Below are positions 46,207 to 58,110 of a stretch of 64,000 nt of DNA, one piece after another. Source of the stretch: Petrolisthes cinctipes (Eukaryota > Arthropoda > Malacostraca > Decapoda > Porcellanidae); contig JAWQEG010000501.1 in NCBI GenBank assembly GCA_033782935.1, forward strand, positions 317,501-381,500, given 5' to 3'. Under the pieces are notes generated by a model that saw nothing but the letters and a program-made list of their open reading frames with translations, did not search any database and had not been told where the DNA came from. Within the stretch, counting starts at the first letter, position 1; every line of letters starts with the position of its first letter. A program made the position numbers and the translations under genes.

Positions 46207-46350
46207 CTATAAATAGTAGTCTTGGTCTATGTATGGGACTACACACACACACACACACATAATATTATAAATAATAGACTTGGTCTATGTATAGGACTAC
46301 ACACACACACACATAATATTATAAATAATAGCCTTGGTCTATGTATGGGA
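46207..46350. repeat. About 50-bp array, right part
   Basis: Three units of the same repeat as 41700-41811 (ggtctatgtatgggactaca). Confidence 0.85.
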
Positions 46351-46442
46351 TGGGACTACCGTAATGACGTGAATAATGTGGTTGGATATTTGAGAGGTAA
46401 TTTATTGTCCTTGTAATTAAGATCAAGGATGGAACCTGAACT

Positions 46443-46500
46443 TTTCCGTGATAATCATGTTGTAACTTGATTGATCACCTGTCACTTTGATAATTATTAA
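46443..46500 (+). other. Inner end of right arm of the inverted duplication
   Basis: tttccgtgataatcatgttg and the following sequence is the inverse of 41490-41541. It ends at TTAA (46497-46500), where the 11.1-kb element begins. The arm continues at 57594. Confidence 0.7.
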
Positions 46501-46712
46501 CCCTTACGCTGCCGTATTGTTTGCATTTGCAAACTGGTATATACCGGATTATTAAATATTAAGGAATTATTACCTGAGTATAATGAAAAAATAGTCTGTT
46601 GTGTCTACTAGAATGCAAGAGTTTATTTGCTATAACTGTGTGGGAATAAGATTTTCATCAGGTGAAATTCAAATTTTGGGCGGGAATTGACGAACTCCTG
46701 TAGAGGCCTACT

Positions 46713-47735
46713 CACAGAGCTATAAACATAGAGCTCGCCACCCCCCACCCCCCCTGGCGTGTCGCCACCGGAAGTGGGTTGGCGGCCATGATGCCTGCCC
46801 ATCCCCTCAACCCGCCAGCCTGTTAGCTTATGCCAGGGTAAGATATTATTTCATTTATTCGGTCTTTTATTGATGATATGGTATATTAACTACATTATAG
46901 TGACTCACAATATATGAATAAGTATTTCTTTAACCGATATATTAGTGAATGGCTGATCAAATATAAATACATTTCGTTTAATAGGTGATATTAGTTAGAT
47001 AAACAAAACTATCGTTGGCTCTCATCCACAGTCACCTTCTTATAATATATATATACAACGTACTTAATCTCTATTATGATAAGTATTTTATGTTCACATT
47101 GTTCAGTATGTATGTATGTATGTATGTCACACTAGAGTAATATGTGTGTATGTATGCATGTCACACTAAAATATGTGTGTATGTATGTATGTCACACTAG
47201 AGTAATATGTATCTATGTATGTCACACTAGAGTAATATGTATGTATGTATGTCACACTAGAGTAATATGTATGTATGTATGTTACACTAGAATAATTAAT
47301 ATGTATGTATATATGTCATACTAGTATAATATGTATGTATGTCACACTAGAGTAATATGTATGAATGTCACACTAGAGTAATATGTATGTATGTATGTAA
47401 GGTAAGTGGAGGGAGAGGGAGACAGATTACAGTTAGGACTATATATATTTGTCTTGTTTAATAAACCAGTTTAAGTTTAATTTCTTTGCATAATTTTCCG
47501 TATGTACATTATCTCAGCCTTGTTAATTGATTTAACAAAACCTTTATAATTAGATAACAAGATACAATGCATTACAAATCAGGGAAATGTCAATAACTGT
47601 GGAAAGAAACATACTATACAAGTACGTACGGGAGTTCAATGGGCAACTATCTATACAATAGAGCGCTCGCCTGTGGTGACACTCCTCCCCTATCTAATAA
47701 CACAGGGTTAAGCGCTCTATGTTTATAGCTCTGTG
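46713..47735. mobile_element. TIR element, complete copy 2
   Basis: Ends CACAGAGCTATAAACATAGA... and its inverse, flanked by an exact 8-bp duplication GGCCTACT (46705-46712, 47736-47743). Length 1023 bp, non-coding, and it contains the CACACTAGAG minisatellite. Copy 1 is at 1-792 and copy 3, inverted, starts at 59231. Superfamily hAT or P by target size. Confidence 0.8.
47105..47400. repeat. TGTATG/CACACTAGAG minisatellite
   Basis: Same array as at 1-460, here without the MITE. Confidence 0.9.
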
Positions 47736-47743
47736 GGCCTACT

Positions 47744-48340
47744 GCCCTCCTACCACAAAGCTATGTGTATAGCTCAGCTGTGCCTCCGACCCTCTCCCTC
47801 TCCCACAGTGATACCAGCTCAGGTTGGCTTGACGAAATTTCCCTACCATCAAATTTTACTTTAGAATTTACCTTTTTGCCTCAATTATTCCCTGATTACT
47901 CATGAACATTGACGGTCTTTTTTAAATTACTTTCGACTGGTAGAAATTTTCCTGCATACCATTGAACAATCTTTATATAATTTTCCTGTGAACTTCAAAA
48001 TTTTATAAAACAGAGAATGTTCCCTGCACCTGGCAACACTGGCCTCCCTTGCTCGCAGCCCGTAGTAGAGATGCAGCAGTATTGCCACTCGTAAATGGCT
48101 TACAGTATATTTATTATTTTGTTATCAGCAATACATACATTTTGCCTATTTTCTTTTCGCTCATATGTGTATATGAATAAATATTCTTGTCCTTGAACTA
48201 CTAAAACTAAGTAATGACTGATTTATGCAATACTTGGAATGCCTTTGCCACCTCAACCTCCCTCCCACTATAGCCTAATAGTTATGTTCCCACTAAATAC
48301 TTGTAACTCAGAAAGCATGGCAGTGATAACCACTGCACAC

Positions 48341-48343
<3 letters not shown>
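47744..48343. other. No gene recognised
   Basis: Unique sequence inside the 11.1-kb element. No ORF or TIR seen. Confidence 0.5.
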
Positions 48344-48376
<33 letters not shown>

Positions 48377-48555
48377 GAGGCGAGATAGATCAGAAAAGAT
48401 AATGAAAGTAGAATTTCCAAGCAAACATATGTTTTGGTAAGTTGTCAAACAGCAGAAACTTATTATCTGCTGGGCAAGCTGAGATGAACTTGGCAAACAG
48501 AAAGTTATTATTATTATAAATAGGACTAGCATGAGGCCCATAGGAGCTTATGTCA

Positions 48556-50069
48556 CTATCTATCTATAGCTCCGACGCCTCGTCCCCTCCGGGAACTCCC
48601 CTCAAGGGGGTGGCCACGGCAGAAGTGTCTCCAGTTCTCCCTGTTCCAACACTCCCTCCTTACTTGTTCAAGCCCTCCTCTGCCCCTCATGTTTCTCTCC
48701 TTTACATACTCTTCCACTCTGTTCTGCCATCTAACCGGTGGTCTGCCTCTCACACCAGGTCCTACAACTTCACTTCCATACACCTTCTTTACAAATTCCT
48801 CGCCTTGCATTCTCTCCACATGTCCATACCATCTCAATGTATTACGTTTCACTCTCTCAGCCACTCCACACTCAATACCAATTGCCTTCTCACTCATACC
48901 ACATCTCTCATATACACTCTCATTACTTTCTCCATCCCATCTAGTAAGTCCACATGCTCCTCTCAAGTAACTCATTTCCACAGCACCTATTCTAGACTGA
49001 TGCGCCCTATTCCATGTCCATGTCTCCGACGCATATGTCAGTGTTGGCAGGATTATACTATTTCGTAGTCCCCTTTTCACTTCCATACTCACACTTCTAC
49101 CCTTCATAATCCTCCCCAGTGATCCTATGACCTGTCTACCCTTCACTGCTCTCTCCCTAATTTCTCCTTCCATACTTCCATGTTTACACATAATTGTACC
49201 CAGGTACTTAAACTCCTTCACTTCCTCCATCCTCTCACCCCTCAGAGTTATCTCACACTTCGTCCCAGTTGGTACAGCCACTCTGTAAGGTGTAGCAAAG
49301 TCAATCACTTCAGTTTCTGCTCTTTCAAATACCATCACTTTACTTTTACCCACATTCACCTTCAGTTTCCTTCGTTTACACACAGACTGAAATTCGTCTC
49401 CACTCTCTGTAAATTCCTTTCATTCTCAGACATCAGCACAGTGTCATCCGCAAACAAACTTTCCACCAGGGACCAATTTGCTTCATTCAGCCTCAACTTC
49501 ACCCCCAGACCATTCACTTTGGCTTTCACCTCTCTCATACAGCCATCCATATATATATTGAACAGCCATGGTGACATAACACACCCCTGTCTCAGCCCTA
49601 CACTAATATTAAAACTCTCACTTAGATCACCCTCTACCCGTACACATGCTTTTGCATCTGCATAAAAAGCCTCAATGCCTTTCAGCAAAGGCCCCCCAAC
49701 TCCATAAATTCTCAACACCTCTGTCATAGCTTTCCTATCAACTCTATCATATGCCTTCTCCAAGTCCATGAAGGCAGCATACAACTTCTTACCCTTCCCA
49801 ATATACTTCTCCACTATTGATTTTAATGCAAATATTTGGTCCACACATCCTCTACCCTTTTTGAATCCTCCCTGCTCCTCACTAACTTTATTCCCTGTTA
49901 CTTCCATCAGTCTTTCAGTCAGAACCTTCCCGTAAACCTTCCCCGGTACACTAAGAAGGCTTATTCCCCTATAGCTACCACACTCATCCTTACTTCCCTT
50001 CCCCTTATACAAAGGTACAATTATGGCTCTCCTCCAATCCTCTGGCACCTCTCCCTGCCTCCAGGCCAA
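48556..50069 (-). pseudogene. RTE-like LINE reverse transcriptase part
   Basis: WRRAIIVPLYKGKGSKDECG, YRGISLLSVPGKVYGKVLTE, EEQGGFKKGRGCVDQIF, FMDLEKAYDRVDRKAM, VGLRQGCVMSPWLFNIYMDG, and the catalytic FADDT are the RT blocks. The frame shifts near 49380. ORF 49383-48556 then continues with KLKVNVGKSKVMVFERAE, FKYLGTIMCKHG and a C-terminal region with two Cys near RRECWNRENWRHFCRGH. It is the continuation of the endonuclease ORF at 54882-56546. Confidence 0.8.
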
Positions 50070-52276
50070 TGTACAGCTCCGGACAGATCAAGGGACCCCA
50101 CCTCTTCCACCAGCTACTTGGTGTGAGCCTATGTGGATCTGGTATCACTGGCAGGTGGAGGGGGGAGGGGAGAAATGTGGGCAGAGTTATATAGGGGGTA
50201 ATGTGGAGGCGTTACCAATGTTGAGCCATCCAGCAATTTGAATCCCGAACCACTTGTGATCATGGATGTGAACCACTCACTGGAAGGTTGTAGGAGGGGT
50301 TGGGTTGAAGAGAGGGTGTAAAGCTTCACAAGTGATCGAGTAGTAGTATTATAGATGGAGAGAATTATTGGATCAAGTAGCTAAAGATTATAAACGAACA
50401 AAGCCGACTGTCGCCTTTATTATGTTTTCTTCTAATCTAAATCCAACTCTGATGCTACATTCTATAGGATATTATTTATTATTTGAAATGAATCCAGATT
50501 TTACGTAATACAATTCACACGACACCATTATTTTATGACTAATATATCAAGCCATGCACCACCTACACAGTGCTGAAATAAATTTCAAGTAAATCCTTTA
50601 TCGTTACCCTGTATTATTCACGACATTTTCTAAGAAACTTTTAGTGTGTAACTGGTTACCAAAGGATAATAGTTATATAGTGTAAGTTAATCTTTACCCA
50701 ATAACCACTCCATCTGTTCTCCCCCACCCCATCCTCCCTTATTCCATTCACTGTTTCCTCTCCCTCCTTCCCAGCAATCCTTTACTCTCCATCTTACCAC
50801 CATCACAAACATTCTGTGTGTTGCTGCATAATCTGTTAATGCGCAAACAAGACCAGAATAGAAATAAAAGTGATATTTGGTATGCAAATACAATCCGTTA
50901 TATATGACGAATATATTTATTACCCTTATTTATTTATATGAGGCCAACATTCAGACGCCGGTGTTAGTGAACCAATCACAAGATTTAGAGGATATTGTGT
51001 CAGCACTAATGTTATTACTAATTAAAACAGGGAAAAATTGAAATAAGACATTTATTGGTTATTGTTTACATGACTTGTCAGTTTAGGTGAAAACTCCACA
51101 AGTCCTCGTTACGAAGCCTTCCACACCCATAACCCAACTGTGACGAGTTTATCTTCTAACTACTTTGTTTTTATTTTTTCCTCCCTTCAGTTATAACTAT
51201 ATAGTTCTTTTGGTGGTATTGTTTCACGAGAATCACGCAGATTTGACAATTAATACTCATGTCAGTACGCCACCGTCTTAGTTGACGGAGAGGAACTATG
51301 TGATTCGGTACTTTCAGAATCATTCATTTCAGCACTGACAGAGTATGGAACTGTTGGTCTGCCCTGAGTAACAATGTTTACTGCAATCCATATTAAAGAC
51401 AAGTGAACCACTGTCGTTTCTCGTTGATGTATAAATATCTTATGTATTTATGGTGTAGTAGTCATTATGGTTTTATTCTTACCTCATCAATCCATGTCTG
51501 AGTTTCGGGAAGTGGGGGGAAGAGGTGGAAAGTTAAGAGGATGCTGTCTGCTAAATAGGAGCTCTATGCATCCTGCAAACTTTGCCACGAAACCGATCCC
51601 TCATAAGAAACACCAAGGTCATCTGCTTCCTGGCATAGTCTGGAGTATTCATGGAACTTCAATTTAACAAGAAGATATAGTCTCCCCTTAAATGTATAGC
51701 CTACTGTGGTTGGAAATTAGTTCGCTTAACAAATACCCTTCCATCACACCAAGATTTACTCTATCTGGATAGATTATCTTTACAAAATCATACTTATCTT
51801 GTAATATAGACGATAAGATATCTCTCTACCCATTTATCAATTCAACTGAGTTATATCACCTACCGAAATGTTCAGGGACGTAATAACGCTGACATGTTAA
51901 TAAGCTTATGTATAAAATCATTGTCAATAAGCTGGGTGTGGAATTATTACTGTTCATTAGTATTATCTTCAACTAGAGAAAATTCCTCTTTTCATCTCAC
52001 TGGCTTGCGATAATTATCACCGTCGTCATTCCTGATATTTCCTTAAGCTCTACGATATGACATCCAAATCGACCGTGTTAAGACATAGCTGGTATTGTAA
52101 TATGCATGAATATTGTAAGCTTGTGTAATTTTAAACCCTGTGGGAGTAGTTTGTTGTGCAATAAATGTTAATTTGTTTATATTGTTTTCATTATCTTTGG
52201 CTATCATTATCATGCTGAGAACATAATTCTGTAGTTGAGCATAAAACATTGTTTTCAGTAGCATATAGAGAGATTA

Positions 52277-52980
52277 ATGAGAATCACGTTGACCACCATT
52301 ACTGTCCTTGTGGTCCTTATTGTGTCACATGTTCTGCACAGTAATGCTGGACGTAAGTAAAAGTAAGTTAATATATCTAAATAAAGCCCATAAGTAACTT
52401 AAAAAAAATATATATATATTTCTCTTTCCTGCAAAATGGTTTAACAAGTTAATATTCTGACTAGCAACAGACTGGCAAATGGCAATGCATGAAACCTATA
52501 GTCCTTCTGTTTTAAGAAGGCGAAATGCTGTGGCTGGGATTATCCCGTCAAGAATGTGTATCTGCCAACACTTGTTCTACATAACTATTATCATATCCTT
52601 CGCAATGAATTTCTAGTTGTTTTGTAAATCCACAGAATACAAAGAACCAAAACGGTATTAACCATATTATCCCAGCCGCAGCATTTCGCTTGCATAAATT
52701 TGAAGCACTATAGGTGATAAGGGAGAAAGGCCTATGTCATTAAAACTTTGAAAGAACGAATGAGAAGGTTAAAAATATGATAAAGAAAAGATAAAGAATA
52801 CTACAGAAGGCAAGGAAGGAAGGGGGAGTGTGAGAGAGAGAAGACAAGTGAGAGGAGGTTGTGTGAGGTTGCCAGTTACTTGAAAGATATAGGCATAAGT
52901 TTATTTATTTTACAGCGAGAAAAGGAGATAAAGAGGGGGACTGCCAGCATGAGGGGCGAAAAGAATACAGGGAGAGCTGA
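52277..52980 (+). CDS. Candidate two-exon secreted peptide
   Basis: Exon 1 (52277-52352) begins MRITLTTITVLVVLIVSHVL, a good signal peptide with a basic N-end, hydrophobic core and a possible cut after HSNA. It is followed by an ideal donor (GGAC|gtaagt). An acceptor tttatttattttacag ends at 52915. Exon 2 (52916-52980) joins in phase and adds PRKGDKEGDCQHEGRKEYRE plus Ser, then TGA. The product would be 46 residues, the mature part charged with one Cys. An acceptor-like gttttcag upstream (about 52252-52259) allows a 5' exon. I do not recognise the family. It lies inside a transposon, so it may be captured host sequence or chance. Confidence 0.3.
52520..52689. mobile_element. 170-bp inverted-repeat unit
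   Basis: GCGAAATGCTGTGGCTGGGA at left and TCCCAGCCGCAGCATTTCGC at right pair with one mismatch over about 24 bp. Possibly a small MITE; no target duplication is evident. It falls in the intron of the candidate peptide gene. Confidence 0.45.
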
Positions 52981-53170
52981 AGACAGAAAAGGGATTGTCT
53001 CGGCTCCGTTATTTGTTGCTTAATATCCAAATGATAATAATCAGTATCTCTCTACAGGGGTGAACAATAGACAGTGTCTTTATTTAATAGATCAAATGCA
53101 ATATAATGAAGCAGATATACTAATTGTTTTTATTTTATTTTCAACTACTCACCCTCATCTGTCCTAAACA

Positions 53171-53472
53171 CGACCGATGCCCTATCCATATGGCTAGGAT
53201 AGTTCAAGAATGGTTTGCTGCTCAAGATAATTTGCAGGTGATAGATTGGTCTAGTTAGAATTGTGATATGAACCCCATATAAAATCTATGGGGTTCTATT
53301 GTTAACACGTGGGAGCCGGAAAGAGAGAACCACAGCAGAGTTGTTACGGCACACCAGAGCACAGTGGGAGATTTTTCGGGGAAAACCCGATATAGTGAGG
53401 AGGCATGGTGCCTCAATGCCCGAGCGACTGCAGGCTGTCATTGAGAAGGAGGGTGGCTGGACACGATACTAG
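53171..53472 (+). pseudogene. Tc1/mariner transposase C-terminal relic
   Basis: ARIVQEWFAAQDNLQVIDWS, then N-C-DMNPI-stop-NLWGSIVN matches the Tc1 consensus RDWF...VLDWPAQSPDLNPIENLW. The last catalytic acid (Glu of NPIEN) is a TAA stop here. The downstream part also follows the Tc1 C-terminus with frameshifts. It is a plausible remnant of the host element's own transposase. Confidence 0.65.
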
Positions 53473-54881
53473 TAACAAATTGATGAGTAAGAACATGAAA
53501 TATGTAATCTACAGTATTTCAAGCCTTAATGTGTTTATATAAGTGTACCGTATATAAATAGTGTATACACTGTATCTCATCGTGGCTAAGGGTCTAAAGC
53601 AATACATATCCAGGTGATTATAATAATGATAAAAAAAAAACATTACACATGCTTAATGCAAACGTGAGGTCGAAGTAAAAACTTGAGGTTATATTAAGTT
53701 AACAGGTATTATAATTGTATGACACCAATTAATAACAACAACTATACATATAACGTGTTCATCATTTACAGTGTGGTGCCTACAGTCACAGTTGGGTTAT
53801 GGGTGTGGAAGGCTTCGTAACGAGGACTTGTGGAGTTTTCACCTAAACTGACAAGTCATGTAAACAATAACCAATAAATGTCTTATTTCAATTTTCCCTG
53901 TTTTAATTAGTAATAACATTAGTGCTGACACAATATCCTCTAAATCTTGTGATTGGTTCACTAACACCGGCGTCTGAATGTTGACCTCAGATAAATAAAT
54001 AAGGGTAATAAATATATTCGTCATATATAACGGATTGTATTTGCATACCAAATATCACTTTTATTTCTATTCTGGTCTTGTTTGCGCATTAACAGATTAT
54101 GCAGCAACACACAGAATGTTTGTGATGGTGGTAAGATGGAGAGTAAAGGATTGCTGGGAAGGAGGGAGAGGAAACAGTGAATGGAATAAGGGAGGATGGG
54201 GTGGGGGAGAACAGATGGAGTGGTTATTGGGTAAAGATTAACTTACACTATATAACTATTATCCTTTGGTAACCAGTTACACACTAAAAGTTTCTTAGAA
54301 AATGTCGTGAATAATACAGGGTAACGATAAAGGATTTACTTGAAATTTATTTCAGCACTGTGTAGGTGGTGCATGGCTTGATATATTAGTCATAAAATAA
54401 TGGTGTCGTGTGAATTGTATTACGTAAAATCTGGATTCATTTCAAATAATAAATAATATCCTATAGAATGTAGCATCAGAGTTGGATTTAGATTAGAAGA
54501 AAACATAATAAAGGCGACAGTCGGCTTTGTTCGTTTATAATCTTTAGCTACTTGATCCAATAATTCTCTCCATCTATAATACTACTACTCGATCACTTGT
54601 GAAGCTTTACACCCTCTCTTCAACCCAACCCCTCCTACAACCTTCCAGTGAGTGGTTCACATCCATGATCACAAGTGGTTCGGGATTCAAATTGCTGGAT
54701 GGCTCAACATTGGTAACGCCTCCACATTACCCCCTATATAACTCTGCCCACATTTCTCCCCTCCCCCCTCCACCTGCCAGTGATACCAGATCCACTGAGG
54801 CTCACACCAAGTAGCTGGTGGAAGAGGTGGGGTCCCTTGATCTGTCCGGAGCTGTACATATAAGCAACATCCACTCCACCA

Positions 54882-56546
54882 CTACCTCCCCCCACACTTT
54901 AACATTTCAGCAGTTACCCCTTCCACCCCTGGTGCCTTTCCCATCTTCAACTTTCCTATTGCTTTCCTAACCTCTTCCCTTCCTAATTCTCCCTGTACAT
55001 CGTGTCGTCTACCACCTGCCTCCATCCCCATGCATGTCACCACCGCCTCCCCTCCCGTCCCCCCACTCATCAACCGATCAAAATGCCTCTTCCACACTTC
55101 TTTCACTTCCTCACTTCTACTCACAGTAACTCCATCCTCTCTCTTCATTCTCACACTACCAGACTTTCCTTCTCCTCTTTCTCTTTTAACCTCCTTCCAG
55201 AATAATTTCTTGTTCTCTTTAAACTTTTCACTCAGCTTCATACCAAACTCCTCATCCACTCTCCTTTTACTCTCACTCACCATCATTTTCACTTGTCTCT
55301 TACACACATTATATTCTCTTTTCCATCTCTCTCTCACTTCTTCCGGCACATTCCTCTGTAGTGTTCTTCGATATGCCTTCCTCTTATCCTCTACAGCATC
55401 TTTCACTTCTTCTGTCCACCAAGCACTCCCTTTCTTGCCCCTCTTCTGTGACTTATATCCTACTACCTCTGCTGCTGTCCTTAATACTCTCATCTTAAAC
55501 ATTTCATACACCACATTCACTCCCACTCCCTCCCCTATCCCCATCCTTACATCCCCTAGCACCTCACCCACCCTCCTCTTATATTCCTCCCTATACTCTT
55601 CTACATCTAATTTCCCACTAGCCACCACCCTCTTATTCCTCACCCCTTCATCCCTCCTACTATACTCCCACTTAACCCAAACCTTCATCCTCACCAACAC
55701 CGCAAAATGGTCGGAGCAATGGACCATTCCTCTCACTACTTTTGCGTCATACACATCCTTCCTCAACCTTTCATCCACTGCCACATAATCAATCAAACTC
55801 TTTTGCTCTCCTCTCTCATCCCTTCTTTTCCATGTATACCTGTGGATCATCTTGTGCTGAAAGAAGGTGTTCGCCAAGAACAACCCTCTCTCAGCACAGA
55901 CATCCACCAGATATTCACCATTCTCATTTGTTCCTTCTACACCCCATTTACCCACAATATTCCCCACTTCCTCACCTCCCACCTTTCCATTCATGTCTCC
56001 CATCATCACTATTCTCCTTCCATTATCAATTCCTCTCAGACATGCATTCAACTCTTCCCAAAACACTCTCATCTTCTCTCTCCCTGTCTTACTCTTTTCA
56101 TTCACTGGTGCATAAGCACACACCCAAGCATACTTCACCAAGCCAATCTTTCCAGTCATCCATACTATTCTTGATCCATTCCACCCATGTCCATCCACTC
56201 CCTTCCACACCCACGGAGACACCAACAGCGCACACCCTTCCTTCCCTCTTCCTTTACTCTTTTCATTCATGCCCGTCCATACTACTCCTCCCTCCATTCC
56301 CTCCCACAGTCCACTCTCCCTTCCTTCCTGACACTCAACCACTCCACATCCTTTCACGTGTGTCTCCGTCACTCCCATCACATCCACTCTTCCTTTCTTA
56401 AAACATTCTACAATCTCTCGCCTCTTGGTCCCATCCGTCATTCCATTCACATTCACAGCTACCACTCTCATACAATCCCTCTTCCCCACTCCCTCTACAG
56501 GGCAACCCGGAGACCCTCCCCCGCCAGTAGCCATAGCTGTCCACAT
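54882..56546 (-). pseudogene. RTE-like LINE endonuclease part
   Basis: 554 codons. MRVVAVNVNGMTDGTKRREI starts the AP-endonuclease. VMGVTETHVKG holds the catalytic Glu, MMGDMNGKVG is the GDxN motif, KSLIDYVAVDERL and CSDHFAVLV follow. WWTEEVKDAVEDKRKAYRR leads to the linker, and GKLKMGKAPGVEGVTAEMLK opens the RT. A G run at about 54891-54897 is one base short, so the frame ends at 54882. Without that loss the frame would run to the insertion point. The similarity to CFDP2/BovB endonuclease is from general family knowledge. Confidence 0.8.
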
Positions 56547-56560
56547 AGCTTATGTCACTC

Positions 56561-57593
56561 ATAGGAAAATATATTTGTTATAAAGAGGTGTATATATATG
56601 GCAAACGGGAAGTATTTGTAGTAGCCTAATGGAAACGGTAAAATATTACATCTATTTAGGAATATAACTAAAGACTTATCAATGGTTATTCTTAGAGGAA
56701 GAATGAAAAAAATATCACGTACCACAGGCTAGTGAGGAACTATGACAAAAAAAAATAAAAATACGTCCTATTAGGCCCTATAAACCATTATAGAAGCCTT
56801 GTACAAATATCCATTACTTACATAACACGAATAAAATAAATTTCATTGTTGTACAATTTACAATACATGCTTTACTGTACAAATCTATACAGTAATTATT
56901 ATTTTGTCCTTATAACTGTCTCTGGGTGGATGGGTAAATAATAAGGCCCGAGACACACAGGTTCTTTGTAATGGTTACACAAGGATCAACACACACTTGT
57001 CACGCAGTAACACCACTGTAGTGGGAACGTGAAGGTGAAGAAAAGTCACAATGGTAGACAAATGATTTATTACCATACAATTTGGCCTCTTCAGTGGTGA
57101 ATAGTCAAAGGACGTGTGTGTGGTCCTTGTATGTTCACTATAAAGCGTCCGTGTGTCCTCTGGGCCTAATAGTTCAATAACACAAATTTTTCAAACATAT
57201 AAATATAGCCTACTGTACACCATATAAATAATAAATGGTAAATACTAATATAAAAAGTTCCAATCATATAATTTATTGACGCATTACGACGAAATAACAA
57301 AAACCACGGCCGCCGGTCGGTTATAAACCAAAACGAGCTCCCAGAATACTGGCTAGTAGGCTCCAATGAACATAAGTTTACCACCTAATGTCTCATATTA
57401 TACTCCAACAACTGTCCTGGCTGAGTTTTGTGTTTGGTGCCAAACCATGGTGAGCTGGCAGTAACCACCAAGTACCTAAACCTATCATTCCCACTTTTAT
57501 ACAATTATTATAAGTGAAAACAGCATATGCTGTCGGTGGCACTGGGGAGTGCTCTGTAGCGAACAGCATATGCTGTCGGCGGCAGTGTAAGGG
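56561..57593. other. Right part of the 11.1-kb element, no gene recognised
   Basis: AT-rich with A runs (for example 56747-56760). The last 80 bp hold two cagcatatgctgtcgg palindromes next to the right terminus. Confidence 0.5.
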
Positions 57594-58110
57594 TTAAATT
57601 GATTATATTTACTTTATAATTCAATTCAAACGTGTCTATAGTTATTTAAATATTAATTGGTGCATTATTTAAACATAAAAGTACATTTATATCCTTAAAT
57701 AGTATTATTGTCGTTTTTAATAACAAATTTGTCTTGTCCAATCACAGTGGTCAGTTCAAATTGAAACTCTTGAACCTCATTGGCTAACCTACCAATTATG
57801 AATATTTAAATGAATAATACTTGTACCTAATTGGTTAAGGTGATGATTTGAAATTCAAATACTTCAAGGTGATTGGTTGATATAAAGTCACGTGAATAAG
57901 TTATTATAACACGGTAAGAAGAATATATCTATTATTATAACAAGGAAAGAAGATTATAACTATTATTAATTAAATAAGTGATTATAACAACATATACAGG
58001 TAAGAATATAACTATTATAAATATATATAAAACTATTATTAATAAAAAAAAATGGTAACTGTCAACCGTGACTATCGTATATAAAGGGTGAGTCAGGTGA
58101 TGACAGCATC
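57594..58110 (+). promoter_or_regulatory. Gene R promoter, right arm of inverted duplication
   Basis: 57594-57895 is the inverse of 41190-41490, with four CCAAT-type boxes (tccaatcacag, cattggct, aattggtt, gattggtt) and an E-box-like gtcacgtga. After an AT-rich insertion of about 165 bp comes a TATA box (gtatataaaggg, about 58078-58089). Transcription would start near 58110. The sequence after it (gacagcatcattt) resembles the gene L leader. Confidence 0.6.

Larger units (their letters stand above)
50074..54854. mobile_element. Tc1/mariner-type element with about 1.07-kb TIRs
   Basis: Left arm 50074-51142 and right arm 53786-54854 are near-identical inverted repeats. Ends are CAGCTCCGGACAGATCAAGG and its inverse, flanked by TA (50072-50073, 54855-54856). 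It sits inside the RTE ORF. Removing it with one TA restores the LINE reading ...LLICTLAWRQGEVPEDW. The interior has a decayed Tc1-type transposase (53171-53472) and a possible two-exon peptide gene. Confidence 0.85.
48344..56560 (-). mobile_element. RTE-like LINE split by a 4.8-kb insertion
   Basis: Single-ORF layout of endonuclease then RT, about 3.4 kb once the 50074-54854 insertion is removed. It ends in an ATT microsatellite (48344-48375). The size, single ORF, microsatellite tail and CFDP2/BovB-like endonuclease point to the RTE group. The string agtgacataagct occurs both at the 5' end (about 56553-56565) and just after the stop codon (about 48543-48556). Confidence 0.75.
46501..57593. 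mobile_element. 11.1-kb TTAA-flanked piggyBac-like element
   Basis: Ends CCCTTACGCTGCCG at left and CGGCAGTGTAAGGG at right (13/14 inverted match), flanked by TTAA at 46497-46500 and 57594-57597. Subterminal palindromes are present: gtttgcatttgcaaac at left, and cagcatatgctg twice at right. The flanks join into sequence homologous to the uninterrupted left arm (41450-41541). No piggyBac transposase was found. Later insertions fill most of its length. Confidence 0.75.

Noticed and set aside
55002..56564. Several plus-strand ORFs over 100 codons
   Set aside because: They are shadows of the minus-strand RTE endonuclease frame.
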